Below the pieces are notes generated by a model, which ran no database searches, had not been told where the DNA came from, and worked only from the letters and a program-made list of their open reading frames with translations. Below are positions 14,390 to 21,367 of a stretch of 21,367 nt of DNA, piece by piece. The translations under genes and the position numbers were made by a program. The DNA is from JBOFEH01 sp051650265 (GTDB lineage Bacteria > Bacillota > Clostridia > Lachnospirales > Cellulosilyticaceae), in assembly GCA_051650265.1 (NCBI GenBank), contig JBOFIR010000106.1, positions 1-21,367 of the forward strand, written 5' to 3'. Position 1 is the first letter of the stretch; every line of letters starts with the position of its first letter.

Positions 14390-15079
14390 TTAATCACCTA
14401 CTCCAAAATCTGTATTATGGTGTAACACCTCAATCTTAGGATTCTCATCCAAATGCTCATAATGCTCTACAAACCACTGAACAAGTGCTTCATCGCGTTT
14501 GATTGGTGAGGTATTGTTCACATACACATTGACTGTTGCATGGTCAAAGTGCTGCTCAATAATTGCCATATCCCTCGCGATCATTTCTTTGGTCTGCCCC
14601 TTGATCCCTACCATCATACATGGTGAATCAAAGTACTGCTTCAGTTCAATGTAATCTTTAAAATTAGCATTTTTACGAAGTTCCCCATTTCTAAAGCCTT
14701 CATCAAAAGTCTCTACACCAATCTTAAAGGTAATGGGAATCCCAAAGAAATCACGCATTTCTTTGAGTTTATTTTTGTAACACCAATGGCTCTCTAAGAA
14801 CAGATGGTGAATGGCCTTTTCCTTTATAATCGCTCTAATCTGCTCAAGTGTTGCTTTTGGAAGTTCAAAACAGCTTCCTGAATTAATCACTTCAAGCACA
14901 CCATACTTGCCCGTAATCTGCGCAAGTACTGCCTCATTAGTATGTACCAGTTCTTCTTCCGCCGTCCCATTGTCTAATATATAATCACAGAAACTACACT
15001 TGCCCCATACACATGGGAAACCTCTCAAAAGCACAATCTCTCTTTGGTTCTTGTTTGTCACTTCACTATAACGTTCCAT
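14390..15079 (-). CDS. queL: Radical SAM enzyme, probable queuine lyase QueL
   Basis: 229 residues. C23, C28 and C31 (PCVWGKCSFCDY) form a C-x4-C-x2-C [4Fe-4S]/SAM motif near the N-terminus. The remainder (GSCFELP, FLESHW, FKIGVETFDEGFR, MMVGIKGQTKE) forms a compact radical SAM barrel with no extra domain. QueL splits queuine to preQ1 in the salvage pathway described for Clostridioides difficile. The assignment rests mainly on context: it follows an ECF S-component gene with 11 bases between, and the operon carries a preQ1-I riboswitch. AGGAG lies six bases before the ATG. If not QueL, it would be another radical SAM enzyme acting on a queuosine precursor. Confidence 0.7.
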   Translation of the reverse strand: MERYSEVTNKNQREIVLLRGFPCVWGKCSFCDYILDNGTAEEELVHTNEAVLAQITGKYGVLEVINSGSCFELPKATLEQIRAIIKEKAIHHLFLESHWCYKNKLKEMRDFFGIPITFKIGVETFDEGFRNGELRKNANFKDYIELKQYFDSPCMMVGIKGQTKEMIARDMAIIEQHFDHATVNVYVNNTSPIKRDEALVQWFVEHYEHLDENPKIEVLHHNTDFGVGD

Positions 15080-15090
15080 AAGTGGCTCCT

Positions 15091-15648
15091 TTACATTCTT
15101 GGTAATCGTTTGATTGCTAGCCCTGTAAGTAGTACGGCTACATATTTGTCTAGGTAGTCTGTCCAGATTTGGGTAATGAATACACTAAAGACATCCGGTA
15201 AGCCCATCGCTCTTAGCACTTGCACAATATAAGATGACCCAGAAGATGTGATCCCACCAAATACAACCGCTGCAATGATTGCACTGAGTATTGCTGTAGG
15301 AATCGCTACCCCAAGTGTCCCTATGAGTGCCTTACGCCCCTCTAGCCAGCCTTTTTGATACAGTAGTCCTGCCATGAGTCCTGTACTAATCTGTACAGGT
15401 GCAATGTACAAGGAATAAATATCAAAGGTCAGTCCGCTGAGCACGCTGCCTCCAAGTCCTGTGAGAATACCGTATTTGGGTCCTAGTAAACAAGCTACTA
15501 AGATGGTTCCTATAGAATCCATATAGATCGGAAGCCTCAGATTGAGTGCGACTAATGCACCTACCACATTGAGTGCGATTCCAAATCCTACTAATGTAAT
15601 GGTTCTAATGTCCATCCTTGCCTTTTCATTGACCTTTCTTTTTGCCAT
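15091..15648 (-). CDS. qrtT: ECF transporter S component for a queuosine precursor (QrtT/QueT-like)
   Basis: 185 residues, mostly hydrophobic with five or six membrane segments after a charged start (MAKRKVNEKARMDIRT). Motifs such as LGPKYGILTGLGGSVLSGL are typical of small S components of energy-coupling factor transporters, which bind the substrate and borrow the shared EcfAAT module (not in the window). Substrate inference: the preQ1-I riboswitch directly upstream indicates preQ1, preQ0 or queuine; the co-transcribed radical SAM gene fits queuine. GGAGGAG precedes the ATG by five bases and is covered by a hairpin (15657-15682). I cannot distinguish the QrtT and QueT subfamilies by eye. Confidence 0.8.
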   Translation of the reverse strand: MAKRKVNEKARMDIRTITLVGFGIALNVVGALVALNLRLPIYMDSIGTILVACLLGPKYGILTGLGGSVLSGLTFDIYSLYIAPVQISTGLMAGLLYQKGWLEGRKALIGTLGVAIPTAILSAIIAAVVFGGITSSGSSYIVQVLRAMGLPDVFSVFITQIWTDYLDKYVAVLLTGLAIKRLPRM

Positions 15649-15656
15649 GTTGTCTC

Positions 15657-15682
15657 CTCCTTAAGATTTTGATATTAAGGAG
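15657..15682 (-). promoter_or_regulatory. Ribosome-binding-site-sequestering hairpin
   Basis: On the minus strand CTCCTTAA (15682-15675) pairs perfectly with TTAAGGAG (15664-15657) over a 10-base loop, covering the Shine-Dalgarno sequence of the ECF gene. Located downstream of the preQ1 aptamer, it is the likely translational expression platform. No U-run is present, so transcription termination is less likely. Confidence 0.6.
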
Positions 15683-15725
15683 AACCTAATCAAGGTATGT
15701 CTATATACTGCCACTATATAATTTA

Positions 15726-15762
15726 CCTTAGTTTTTTATACTGGGAGGTTCTCGAACCAGTG
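15726..15762 (-). ncRNA. preQ1-I riboswitch
   Basis: The minus strand reads ACTGG (15761-15757), a loop TTCGAGAACCTC, then CCAGT (P1, five pairs), followed by the A-rich tail ATAAAAAACTAAGG ending at 15726. Stem, C/U-rich loop and the tail AUAAAAAACUAAGG match the class I preQ1 aptamer as found upstream of the Bacillus subtilis que operon. It lies about 80 bases before the ECF transporter gene. The tail's AAGGT can also pair with ACCTT (15688-15684 region) just before the sequestering hairpin, a possible switch. Confidence 0.9.
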
Positions 15763-15787
15763 CTAGTACATATCCCTAGCATTTGCT

Positions 15788-15816
15788 ATGGTATCATGTC
15801 TTTCATTTTTTTGCAA
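15788..15816 (-). promoter_or_regulatory. Promoter of the queuine salvage operon
   Basis: On the minus strand TTGCAA (15816-15811) and TACCAT (15793-15788) are 17 bases apart, with an extended TG before the -10. It starts right after the MFS gene stop and places the start of transcription shortly before the preQ1 aptamer. Confidence 0.6.
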
Positions 15817-15824
15817 TCACTGTA

Positions 15825-17006
15825 CTATGCCTCTTCTGTTACCATAGGCGTTTCACATACCTTATTAACACGCTCTGAAGTCAGCCACATCACACATACA
15901 ATGCCCAACAAGAAATAGGGCAAGATCCCAAATCCTGTTGCCTTAGCTATTACGCCAAACAATGGTGGCACCAACAGATTTCCAACATATGCAACAGCCA
16001 TCTGAATCCCCATGAGCCCTTGCGAGATCTCTTTGCCAAATCGGTTCGGTGTCTCATGGAGCATCGCTGGGTAGATTGGTGCGCAGCCAAGTCCGATTCC
16101 TAAGATCCCGAGAAACTGTCCGATTGCCATAGGGAGCATCAGCAGGATCGTCCCTATCACACAGATCATCTGTCCCATGCGAATCATCTGCTTGTTGTCA
16201 AACTTCATAGCCAAGAAGCCTGCTACCAATCGCCCAAGTGTGATGCCTAGATAAAAAAGAGAGACCCAACCTGCAGCGCGCTCCGCCGGTACACCCTTAC
16301 TCACAACTAAGTAAGAACTCACCCATAAGCCTGTTGTGAGCTCCACCGCACAGTAACAGAAAAATCCTACTAAGGCTGGCTTAGCTCCTCTAAGTTTGAG
16401 TAGTTCTTTGACACCAATATCTAGGTGTGTCTGATCCGGCTCATCTATAGATTGCCCCTCAAACTTATTCCACAATGGTAGCGCGACTAACAGTCCTACT
16501 ACCAGGAGCACTTGGAAAATACCGATTGCACCGTACCCCATACGCCAGCCACCTGGGCCTGCAAGATACAAAGACATCACAAGTGGGCCGGCTGTTGCGC
16601 CAATCCCCCAGAAGCAGTGTAGCCAGTTCATATGCTTTGCCTCATAGTGTAAGGCAACAAAATTGTTAAGCGCTGCATCTACAGCCCCTGCCCCAATACC
16701 CATAGGTATTCCCAGTAGACAGATCCATAGGAAATTAGGCGCCATATAAGTCCCAAGTAGTGCAATGGCTGTGAGTAGCACACTGCCCGCTGTCACCTTG
16801 CCTGTTCCAAACTTTTTGATCATCTTACCACTCCAAAAACTCGAAAGAATGGTGCCTGCACAGACAATGATATTGGCAATACCCGCTGCCGAAATCGAAA
16901 CGCCAAACTCCTCATAAATCATAGGCCATGCTGATCCTAAGATTGCATCAGGAAGCCCAAGACTAATAAATGCAATATAAATTACAACTAGTAATACGGT
17001 TAACAT
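15825..17006 (-). CDS. MFS transporter
   Basis: 393 residues with about twelve hydrophobic segments. GLPDAILGSAWPMI in TM1 and the loop between TM2 and TM3 (GKMIKKFGTGKV, the G-x3-(D/R)-(R/K)-x-G-(R/K)-(R/K) type motif) mark the major facilitator superfamily. It resembles the sugar/unknown-solute importers found beside catabolic genes. GGAGGGG precedes the ATG. It follows the two sulfatase genes on the same strand, suggesting uptake of the sulfated substrate or export of a product, but a terminator-like hairpin separates them. Substrate unknown. Confidence 0.85.
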   Translation of the reverse strand: MLTVLLVVIYIAFISLGLPDAILGSAWPMIYEEFGVSISAAGIANIIVCAGTILSSFWSGKMIKKFGTGKVTAGSVLLTAIALLGTYMAPNFLWICLLGIPMGIGAGAVDAALNNFVALHYEAKHMNWLHCFWGIGATAGPLVMSLYLAGPGGWRMGYGAIGIFQVLLVVGLLVALPLWNKFEGQSIDEPDQTHLDIGVKELLKLRGAKPALVGFFCYCAVELTTGLWVSSYLVVSKGVPAERAAGWVSLFYLGITLGRLVAGFLAMKFDNKQMIRMGQMICVIGTILLMLPMAIGQFLGILGIGLGCAPIYPAMLHETPNRFGKEISQGLMGIQMAVAYVGNLLVPPLFGVIAKATGFGILPYFLLGIVCVMWLTSERVNKVCETPMVTEEA

Positions 17007-17042
17007 TCTACCCCTCCATCTTCTTCAATCTATTCATCAAAC

Positions 17043-17081
17043 AAAACAGCCTAGAGTATATGATTCACTCTAGGCTGTTTT
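17043..17081. terminator. Terminator between sulfatase and MFS genes
   Basis: A perfect 15-base-pair stem (17043-17057 with 17067-17081; core CAGCCTAGAGT) with a 9-base loop; T residues follow on both strands. It ends the sulfatase transcript, yet the MFS start is only about 36 bases further on, so MFS expression probably needs partial readthrough or a promoter hidden in the sulfatase end. Confidence 0.8.
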
Positions 17082-17118
17082 TACAACTATTCATTATAGT
17101 CTCTTTTTTGTTGTTAGT

Positions 17119-18648
17119 CTATCCTTTTGAACGGGTTGCCTCAGTCATCTCAAGTCCCGTATTATAGTCCAATTGTTTTGGCTCATATTCTTCATTCTGT
17201 TTCTGTCTCGTCATTCCTGTATAAGCCCATGTAGCGCTTCTGGCATCTTTGCGCCAAGGTCTACGTTCCCAGTAGTATCCTCTAAATGGATCTCTTGAAG
17301 TATTCATCTCCTCCAATAAGACATCGTGAAGACGATCACGGATCTCACCATATGCTGCATCCTCAATCAGATTGTGTACTTCATAAGGATCTACCTCTAG
17401 ATCATAGAGCTCATCTGAGGTGAGCAAATTGATTACTAGCTTATAGCGGCCATCGTAGGTTGCTCTGACAAGCTGCACCCCTCCGAACCCATCATGGTCT
17501 ACTTCAAAACGGCCAAATTCCATAAAGATTTGATTATGGACACGTGTCCCTTCCATGATTTGTGTTCTTAGACTCTTGCCAACGAACATCTTCGGCATCG
17601 GTACACCCATCATATCAAATACTGTAGGTGCAATATCTACGTGTGAGACTGGGAAGTGATCCACTACACCTTCTTTTTCAAAAGCCTTACACTTCATCAC
17701 CAGAGGGATATTGGTAATCTCATTGTACATGGCCGGCCCCTTCTCACACAATCCATGTTCCCCAAAGAATGTCCCGTGATCACTGGTATAGATGACTAGG
17801 GCATCAGGTGCATAGGCCTCGATCGCTGCCATCACACGTCCAATCTCATCATCTACAAAGGTATTACAGCCAAAGAAGATATCTTGGCGTGACCCTTTTC
17901 CCCCATTTGTTGCACGTTCAATTTGCTCCTGTGTGCGATGCCCGATCGCCTCATCTACCCCTGCCCATACTTTATGGTGCTCAGGTTTCCCCTCCAATGG
18001 ATCGCGATGAGACGGCGTTACAGGCACATAGTAATCCATGTACATTTGTCCATACTTTTTTGGTGCAAGGCATGGTCCATGAGGCTCATCATAAGAGACC
18101 ACCAGGAAGAAATCTTCCTCATGATGCTTCTCTAGGAAATCTATGGCACGATTGGAACAACGGTGCCCAAAAGTAAACTCAGGTTTGATTCCTTCGCCCG
18201 CACTGATTGTTGCATGCTTACGGGACGCCACACGGTCCTCAGGTGTCAGCTCCTCTAGGTAATTACGCATATCATACCAATAGTTTGAGTCCCATCCCTT
18301 TGGACATCGACCCATTCCAAAATAGTCACCACCATCTAGGTGCCACTTCCCAATATAAGCTGTATGAATCCCCTGATCACTGAGTCTTTGTCCGATCGTC
18401 TGCGCATCATCACTCATCCCCATAGAATTCGTCCAGCCGCCTGTAGAACGTGGGTATTGTCCTGTAAAGAGTGCTGCTCTGGCTGGTTGACATACAGGCT
18501 GGGCTGTATATGCCTTCTCGAAGCGGATCCCATCTGCTGCCAAAGCATCGATGTTTGGTGTGATCATACGTGGGTTGCCATAGCATCCCACCATATCCTT
18601 ACGTTGTGTATCTGTCATCATCAAGATGACTTTGCGAATTGGTTTCAC
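17119..18648 (-). CDS. Type I (S1 family) sulfatase, copy 1
   Basis: 509 residues. C53-Q-P-A-R57 (AQPVCQPARAALFTG) is the sulfatase signature whose Cys is converted to formylglycine. K101/H103 (GKWHLDGG), H190 (YDEPH) and D290/H291 (TSDHGTFFGEHG) are the expected sulfate- and Ca-site residues. The protein starts directly with KPIRKVILMMTDTQ, with no signal peptide, so it should act in the cytoplasm. Formylglycine maturation would need an anaerobic sulfatase-maturating enzyme, not in this window. The start is GTG at 18648 with GAGGG seven bases upstream, matching the N-terminus of the second copy; the upstream frame to 18756 runs through the other sulfatase gene. It follows copy 2 by 34 bases and is a clear tandem duplicate of it. 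The natural substrate is unknown. Confidence 0.92.
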   Translation of the reverse strand: MKPIRKVILMMTDTQRKDMVGCYGNPRMITPNIDALAADGIRFEKAYTAQPVCQPARAALFTGQYPRSTGGWTNSMGMSDDAQTIGQRLSDQGIHTAYIGKWHLDGGDYFGMGRCPKGWDSNYWYDMRNYLEELTPEDRVASRKHATISAGEGIKPEFTFGHRCSNRAIDFLEKHHEEDFFLVVSYDEPHGPCLAPKKYGQMYMDYYVPVTPSHRDPLEGKPEHHKVWAGVDEAIGHRTQEQIERATNGGKGSRQDIFFGCNTFVDDEIGRVMAAIEAYAPDALVIYTSDHGTFFGEHGLCEKGPAMYNEITNIPLVMKCKAFEKEGVVDHFPVSHVDIAPTVFDMMGVPMPKMFVGKSLRTQIMEGTRVHNQIFMEFGRFEVDHDGFGGVQLVRATYDGRYKLVINLLTSDELYDLEVDPYEVHNLIEDAAYGEIRDRLHDVLLEEMNTSRDPFRGYYWERRPWRKDARSATWAYTGMTRQKQNEEYEPKQLDYNTGLEMTEATRSKG

Positions 18649-18682
18649 CTTTTTTCCCTCACTATCACTTCTATGTATGATT

Positions 18683-20209
18683 TTATTTTTGCCTCGCAGC
18701 CCCCGACATCTCAAGCCCTGTCGCATAGTCAAGTTGCCTTGGCTCATATTCTTCATTTTCTTTTTGTCTCGTCATCCCGGTGTAGCGCCATGTTGGCACT
18801 GTTGCATCTGCTCGCCATGTTCTGTCTTCCCAGTAATACCCTCTAAAAGGATCACGGGTCGTATTCATCTTATCTAGGAGCACATCGTGGAGTGTATCCC
18901 TAATCGTCTCATAGCCCGGTTCTTCGATAAGGTTATGCACCTCATTTGGATCCTCTTGTAAGTCATAGAGTTCATCTGAGGTAAGGAGGTTGATCACAAG
19001 CTTATAGCGGCCATCACACACAGCTCTTACAAGTTGCATCCCACCAAAGCCATCATGATCTACCTCATAGCGTCCAAACTCCATAAATACATGCTCATTG
19101 GCACGTTTATTTTCTAGAAGCTGCGCTTTGAGACTATTCCCTACAAACATCTGTGGTATCGGCACACCCATGAGTTCAAAAACTGTAGGTGCAAGATCCA
19201 CGTGTGAAACTGGGAAATGATCCACTTCTCCTGTTCTTTCAAAAGCCTTACATTTCATAATGAGAGGAATATTCGTAATCTCATCATACATAGCTGGCCC
19301 CTTTGCCCATAACCCATGCTCATTGAAGAATACCCCATGGTCACTTGTATAGATAATCAGGGCATCTGGCGCATAAGACTCTACGGCTTCTAAGACACGC
19401 CCAATCTCTGCATCTACAAAGCTGTTACAACCAAAGAAAAGATCATGACGCATCCCTACCCCGTTGTTTGTACCACCTGCAATCTGCTCTGGTGTACGTA
19501 CCCCTATCTCACGATCCACACTTGCCCATACCTTGTGGTGAGCAGGTTTCCCTTCGAGGGTGTCTAGATGCGCTGGTGAGACAGGCACATGATAATCTTT
19601 GTAGAGCTGATTGTACGCCTTTGGTGCAATATACGGATCATGGGGTTCATCATAAGAAACCACCAAGAAGAAATCCTCCTCATTGTATTGTCTTAAGAAA
19701 TCAATGGCACGGTTGGAACAGCGATGACCAAAGGTAAAGTCAGCCTCTACGCCATCTCCTTTGTTAACCGTCGCTGGGTCACGAGAGGCTTTGCGCTCCT
19801 CTGGGGACAATTCCTCTAGATAGTTGCGCATATCATACCAGTAATTTGCATCCCACCCATCAGGGCATCTCCCCATGCCAAAGTAATCCCCACCATCTAA
19901 GTGCCACTTTCCAATATAAGCTGTATGAATCCCCTGATCACTGAGTCTTTGCCCTACTGTCTGCACATCCTGACCAAGTCCCATAGAATTGGTCCAGCCA
20001 CCTGTAGAGCGTGGGTATTGTCCTGTAAAGAGCGCTGCTCGGGCAGGTTGACATACCGGCTGTGCGGTATACGCTTTTTCAAAACGAATGCCTCCTTCTG
20101 CAAGTGCATCAATGTGCGGTGTTTTCATGCATGGATGACCATAACAGCCTACCATATCCTTACGCTGACTATCTGTCATGATGAAGACCACTTTTCTGAT
20201 TGGTTTCAT
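18683..20209 (-). CDS. Type I (S1 family) sulfatase, copy 2
   Basis: 508 residues, first gene of the unit. It has the same layout as copy 1: MKPIRKVVFIMTDSQ start, catalytic C53 in CQPAR, GKWHLDGG, YDEPHDP, and TSDHGVFFNEHG. It also lacks a signal peptide. Differences from copy 1 cluster in the middle and C-terminal parts (for example HDPYIAPK here and HGPCLAPK in copy 1, around the substrate pocket), so the two may have related but different substrates. GGGGG lies about nine bases upstream of the ATG, and a sigma-A promoter with an embedded dyad precedes it. In metal site 1 the usual second Asp after D13 is Ser (Thr in copy 1), giving D-S/T-Q. Confidence 0.92.
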   Translation of the reverse strand: MKPIRKVVFIMTDSQRKDMVGCYGHPCMKTPHIDALAEGGIRFEKAYTAQPVCQPARAALFTGQYPRSTGGWTNSMGLGQDVQTVGQRLSDQGIHTAYIGKWHLDGGDYFGMGRCPDGWDANYWYDMRNYLEELSPEERKASRDPATVNKGDGVEADFTFGHRCSNRAIDFLRQYNEEDFFLVVSYDEPHDPYIAPKAYNQLYKDYHVPVSPAHLDTLEGKPAHHKVWASVDREIGVRTPEQIAGGTNNGVGMRHDLFFGCNSFVDAEIGRVLEAVESYAPDALIIYTSDHGVFFNEHGLWAKGPAMYDEITNIPLIMKCKAFERTGEVDHFPVSHVDLAPTVFELMGVPIPQMFVGNSLKAQLLENKRANEHVFMEFGRYEVDHDGFGGMQLVRAVCDGRYKLVINLLTSDELYDLQEDPNEVHNLIEEPGYETIRDTLHDVLLDKMNTTRDPFRGYYWEDRTWRADATVPTWRYTGMTRQKENEEYEPRQLDYATGLEMSGAARQK

Positions 20210-20242
20210 AATTTCATTCCCCCATAGATAATTGTTTAGCTC

Positions 20243-20271
20243 ATTTTATACTATTTTTAGTATTTTTTCAA
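20243..20271 (-). promoter_or_regulatory. Promoter of the sulfatase unit with embedded dyad
   Basis: On the minus strand TTGAAA (20271-20266) and TAAAAT (20248-20243) are 17 bases apart. The spacer holds a perfect dyad, ATACTA-N4-TAGTAT (20248-20263), touching the -10, a position for a repressor. The surroundings are very AT-rich. Confidence 0.55.
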
Positions 20272-20441
20272 CAAATTTTAAATATTTTCAATTAGTCGAA
20301 CAGGTAATAGTGTACATCTTTTTTTGCTGGGCGCTTTTTAAGAACACATCTCCCCCTTAAATGATTTTCTGTTTTTCTAAGCCTATTATGGCCTCACCCT
20401 TGCATATATTATTTTAATACTATTTTTAAGGAGGGATCCCC

Positions 20442-20984
20442 ATGACTAAATTTTGTAAAGGAAGTCTTGTCTTCATCAGTTCTTTCTCCACCATGCTTTT
20501 GACGCTACTGCTCTTTCCCTACGACGGTCCACAAAAAATTCCTGTTACTAAGTACAAGCAATACGACCACTATGGCCTCCAATATGCTGATATAGAAAAC
20601 GAATGCTTAGACTTCTTAGCCAATACCCTAGATCAGGCACTTATCACCCTGACCCATGAGGCGGATGACTATAAAGTTTTCATGCTAGAAGACCTTGGAG
20701 CGCCCTCTGCTACTCAGATCAAATCACGCTTACCACTGTGCCAAGAGATTACAGCGATTCGCGCCACCTTCTTTGATGCGCCCCTTGAATCCATAGGCCC
20801 CTATCAGTTTGACATTACTTATCTGCCTCACGACGGCGGCAATGAAGTTTCCCTCAGCTATCGCTCTGATGGCAGTTGTACCAAGTCTTTTATTCGTGAC
20901 AACCAAGTTGTTGAACTCAGCGGCCTCTGGTCTAGCCCAAAATCCATTGATGCCCAAATCAACTACCGATCAATTGAAGACTAA
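20442..20984 (+). CDS. Uncharacterised membrane-anchored or exported protein
   Basis: 180 residues, not recognised. A short basic start (MTKFCKGS) and a hydrophobic segment (about 9-26) ending near FPYDG form a signal peptide or anchor; there is no lipobox. The rest is polar and acidic with no transmembrane segment, so it should be outside the membrane. AAGGAGG is eight bases before the ATG. It is the only plus-strand gene in this part of the window, divergent from the sulfatases, and ends at a terminator. No clear promoter was found in the AT-rich upstream stretch. Confidence 0.65.
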   Translation: MTKFCKGSLVFISSFSTMLLTLLLFPYDGPQKIPVTKYKQYDHYGLQYADIENECLDFLANTLDQALITLTHEADDYKVFMLEDLGAPSATQIKSRLPLCQEITAIRATFFDAPLESIGPYQFDITYLPHDGGNEVSLSYRSDGSCTKSFIRDNQVVELSGLWSSPKSIDAQINYRSIED

Positions 20985-20993
20985 AAATAGCAA

Positions 20994-21033
20994 AAAAATA
21001 GTAGCCCCGCCGCAAATGGATGCTACTATTTTT
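20994..21033. terminator. Terminator after the anchored-protein gene
   Basis: A 12-base-pair stem AAAAATAGTAGC with GCTACTATTTTT (20994-21005, 21022-21033) and a 16-base loop, followed by T residues, ten bases after the stop codon. Confidence 0.75.
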
Positions 21034-21084
21034 ACATAAAATAATCAGTGATACCAGTTGCCTATGCAACTAGCAAATTGTATG

Positions 21085-21116
21085 AAGAAGGATGTTGACG
21101 CATCCTTCTTTTTTAT
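21085..21116 (+). terminator. Second intrinsic terminator
   Basis: A 10-base-pair stem AAGAAGGATG with CATCCTTCTT (21085-21094, 21101-21110), loop TTGACG, followed by six T residues including the arm end. It has no U-run on the minus strand. No gene lies between it and the previous terminator, so it is either a backup or the end of a small RNA. Confidence 0.7.
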
Positions 21117-21160
21117 TGATTTTATTATACCATTCGATGCCTTATACGTTCTGTAATCTG

Positions 21161-21340
21161 GAAATAAGTCGTGGTATTTGATATCCTTGTAAACCTTGAA
21201 AATACGTTGGGTAATTTTTCCTTCAAAAACAAAAGTCGTGGTATTTGACCTCGACTTTTGTTTTTTATTATGTACTTTTTAGAAACAACTCGTGGTTTTC
21301 CAAAATTTAGGTTCTTGAAATAAGTCGTGGTATTTCTTCC
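21161..21340 (+). repeat. Four irregularly spaced direct repeats, core AAGTCGTGGTATTT
   Basis: Copies at 21161-21181, 21228-21248, 21283-21301 (diverged, AACTCGTGGTTTTC) and 21317-21336. Copies 1 and 4 share 19 identical bases, GAAATAAGTCGTGGTATTT. Spacing between cores falls from 67 to 54 to 35 bases, so this is not a CRISPR array. This gene-free right end (20985-21367) otherwise holds two terminators, a small AGTTGC/GCAACT dyad (21056-21071) and no supportable ORF. Directly repeated, irregularly spaced sites of about 20 bases are typical of transposase-binding sites at Tn7/Mu-like ends or of recombinase arm sites. Confidence 0.7.
21225..21265. other. Terminator-like hairpin around repeat copy 2
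   Basis: AAAAACAAAAGTCG (21225-21238) is the exact complement of CGACTTTTGTTTTT (21252-21265), giving a 14-base-pair stem with a 13-base loop made mostly of the repeat core; T residues follow. The stem is A/T-rich with only a GTCG clamp, so it may be a weak bidirectional terminator or a structured protein-binding site. Confidence 0.5.
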
Positions 21341-21367
21341 CCAATATTAATACTAACCTACAGATTA

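Larger units (their letters stand above)
17119..20209 (-). repeat. Tandem gene duplication of sulfatases
   Basis: The units 17119-18648 and 18683-20209 align end to end with an offset of about 1561 bases. Divergence is uneven: 41 bases are identical at 18350-18390 and 19911-19951 in the N-terminal third, while other parts differ at many wobble positions. Gene conversion or strong constraint could explain this. Confidence 0.85.

Noticed and set aside
15748..15762. GGTTCGAGAACC resembles a tRNA T-arm on the minus strand
   Set aside because: No acceptor stem, anticodon arm or D-arm fits around it; the bases form the loop of the preQ1-I aptamer.
18649..18756. N-terminal extension of sulfatase copy 1
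   Set aside because: It would overlap the end of sulfatase copy 2; the GTG at 18648 has its own GAGGG site and matches the start of copy 2.
21161..21340. CRISPR array
   Set aside because: Spacing between repeats is 35-67 bases and decreasing, one copy is diverged, and there are no cas genes.

Overview
The window looks like chromosomal DNA of a Bacillota (Firmicutes) bacterium, probably an anaerobic gut-type member of the Clostridia or Erysipelotrichia. Evidence: AGGAGG-type ribosome binding sites, sigma-A type promoters, a BceRS-like two-component system, a DUF1667/BFD-type anaerobic glycerol-3-phosphate dehydrogenase cluster, a CD3324-family regulator, and a preQ1-I riboswitch in front of an ECF transporter and a QueL-like radical SAM enzyme. 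A species cannot be named from the sequence alone.

Layout. (1) 1-1702, minus strand: an envelope-stress operon. It has a BceR-type dyad operator, a stand-alone GT51 transglycosylase, a response regulator, and a sensor kinase that an in-frame TAA interrupts after 64 codons. (2) 1709-6496: glycerol-3-phosphate catabolism. Glycerol kinase (plus) diverges from a three-gene minus operon (G3P dehydrogenase with BFD domain, FAD/NAD oxidoreductase, DUF1667 protein), with back-to-back promoters between them. (3) 6498-8052: a TetR-family regulator divergent from a DegV-family lipid-binding protein. (4) 8065-13040, minus: a compact six-gene operon (K+ channel, two unrecognised proteins, Ser/Gly-rich lipoprotein, tandem double-ATP-grasp glutathionylspermidine-synthase-like ligase, DUF350 membrane protein). 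It resembles the poorly understood enterobacterial yjf/ygiBC gene sets and is the best candidate here for an under-described system. (5) 13127-14229: a SAM methyltransferase behind a CD3324-family HTH protein, with a terminator-like hairpin between them. (6) 14390-15816: a queuine/preQ1 salvage operon controlled by a preQ1-I riboswitch. (7) 15825-20271: two tandemly duplicated cytoplasmic-type sulfatases followed by an MFS transporter, probably uptake and desulfation of a sulfated compound. (8) 20442-21367: an unrecognised membrane-anchored protein, two terminators, then a gene-free stretch with four irregularly spaced direct repeats. This stretch may be the end of a mobile element.

Most transcription units are bounded by strong hairpin terminators, and several genes are coupled by 1-14 base overlaps, so operon assignments are fairly secure. 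Functional assignments rest on motifs read by eye; no database search was possible.
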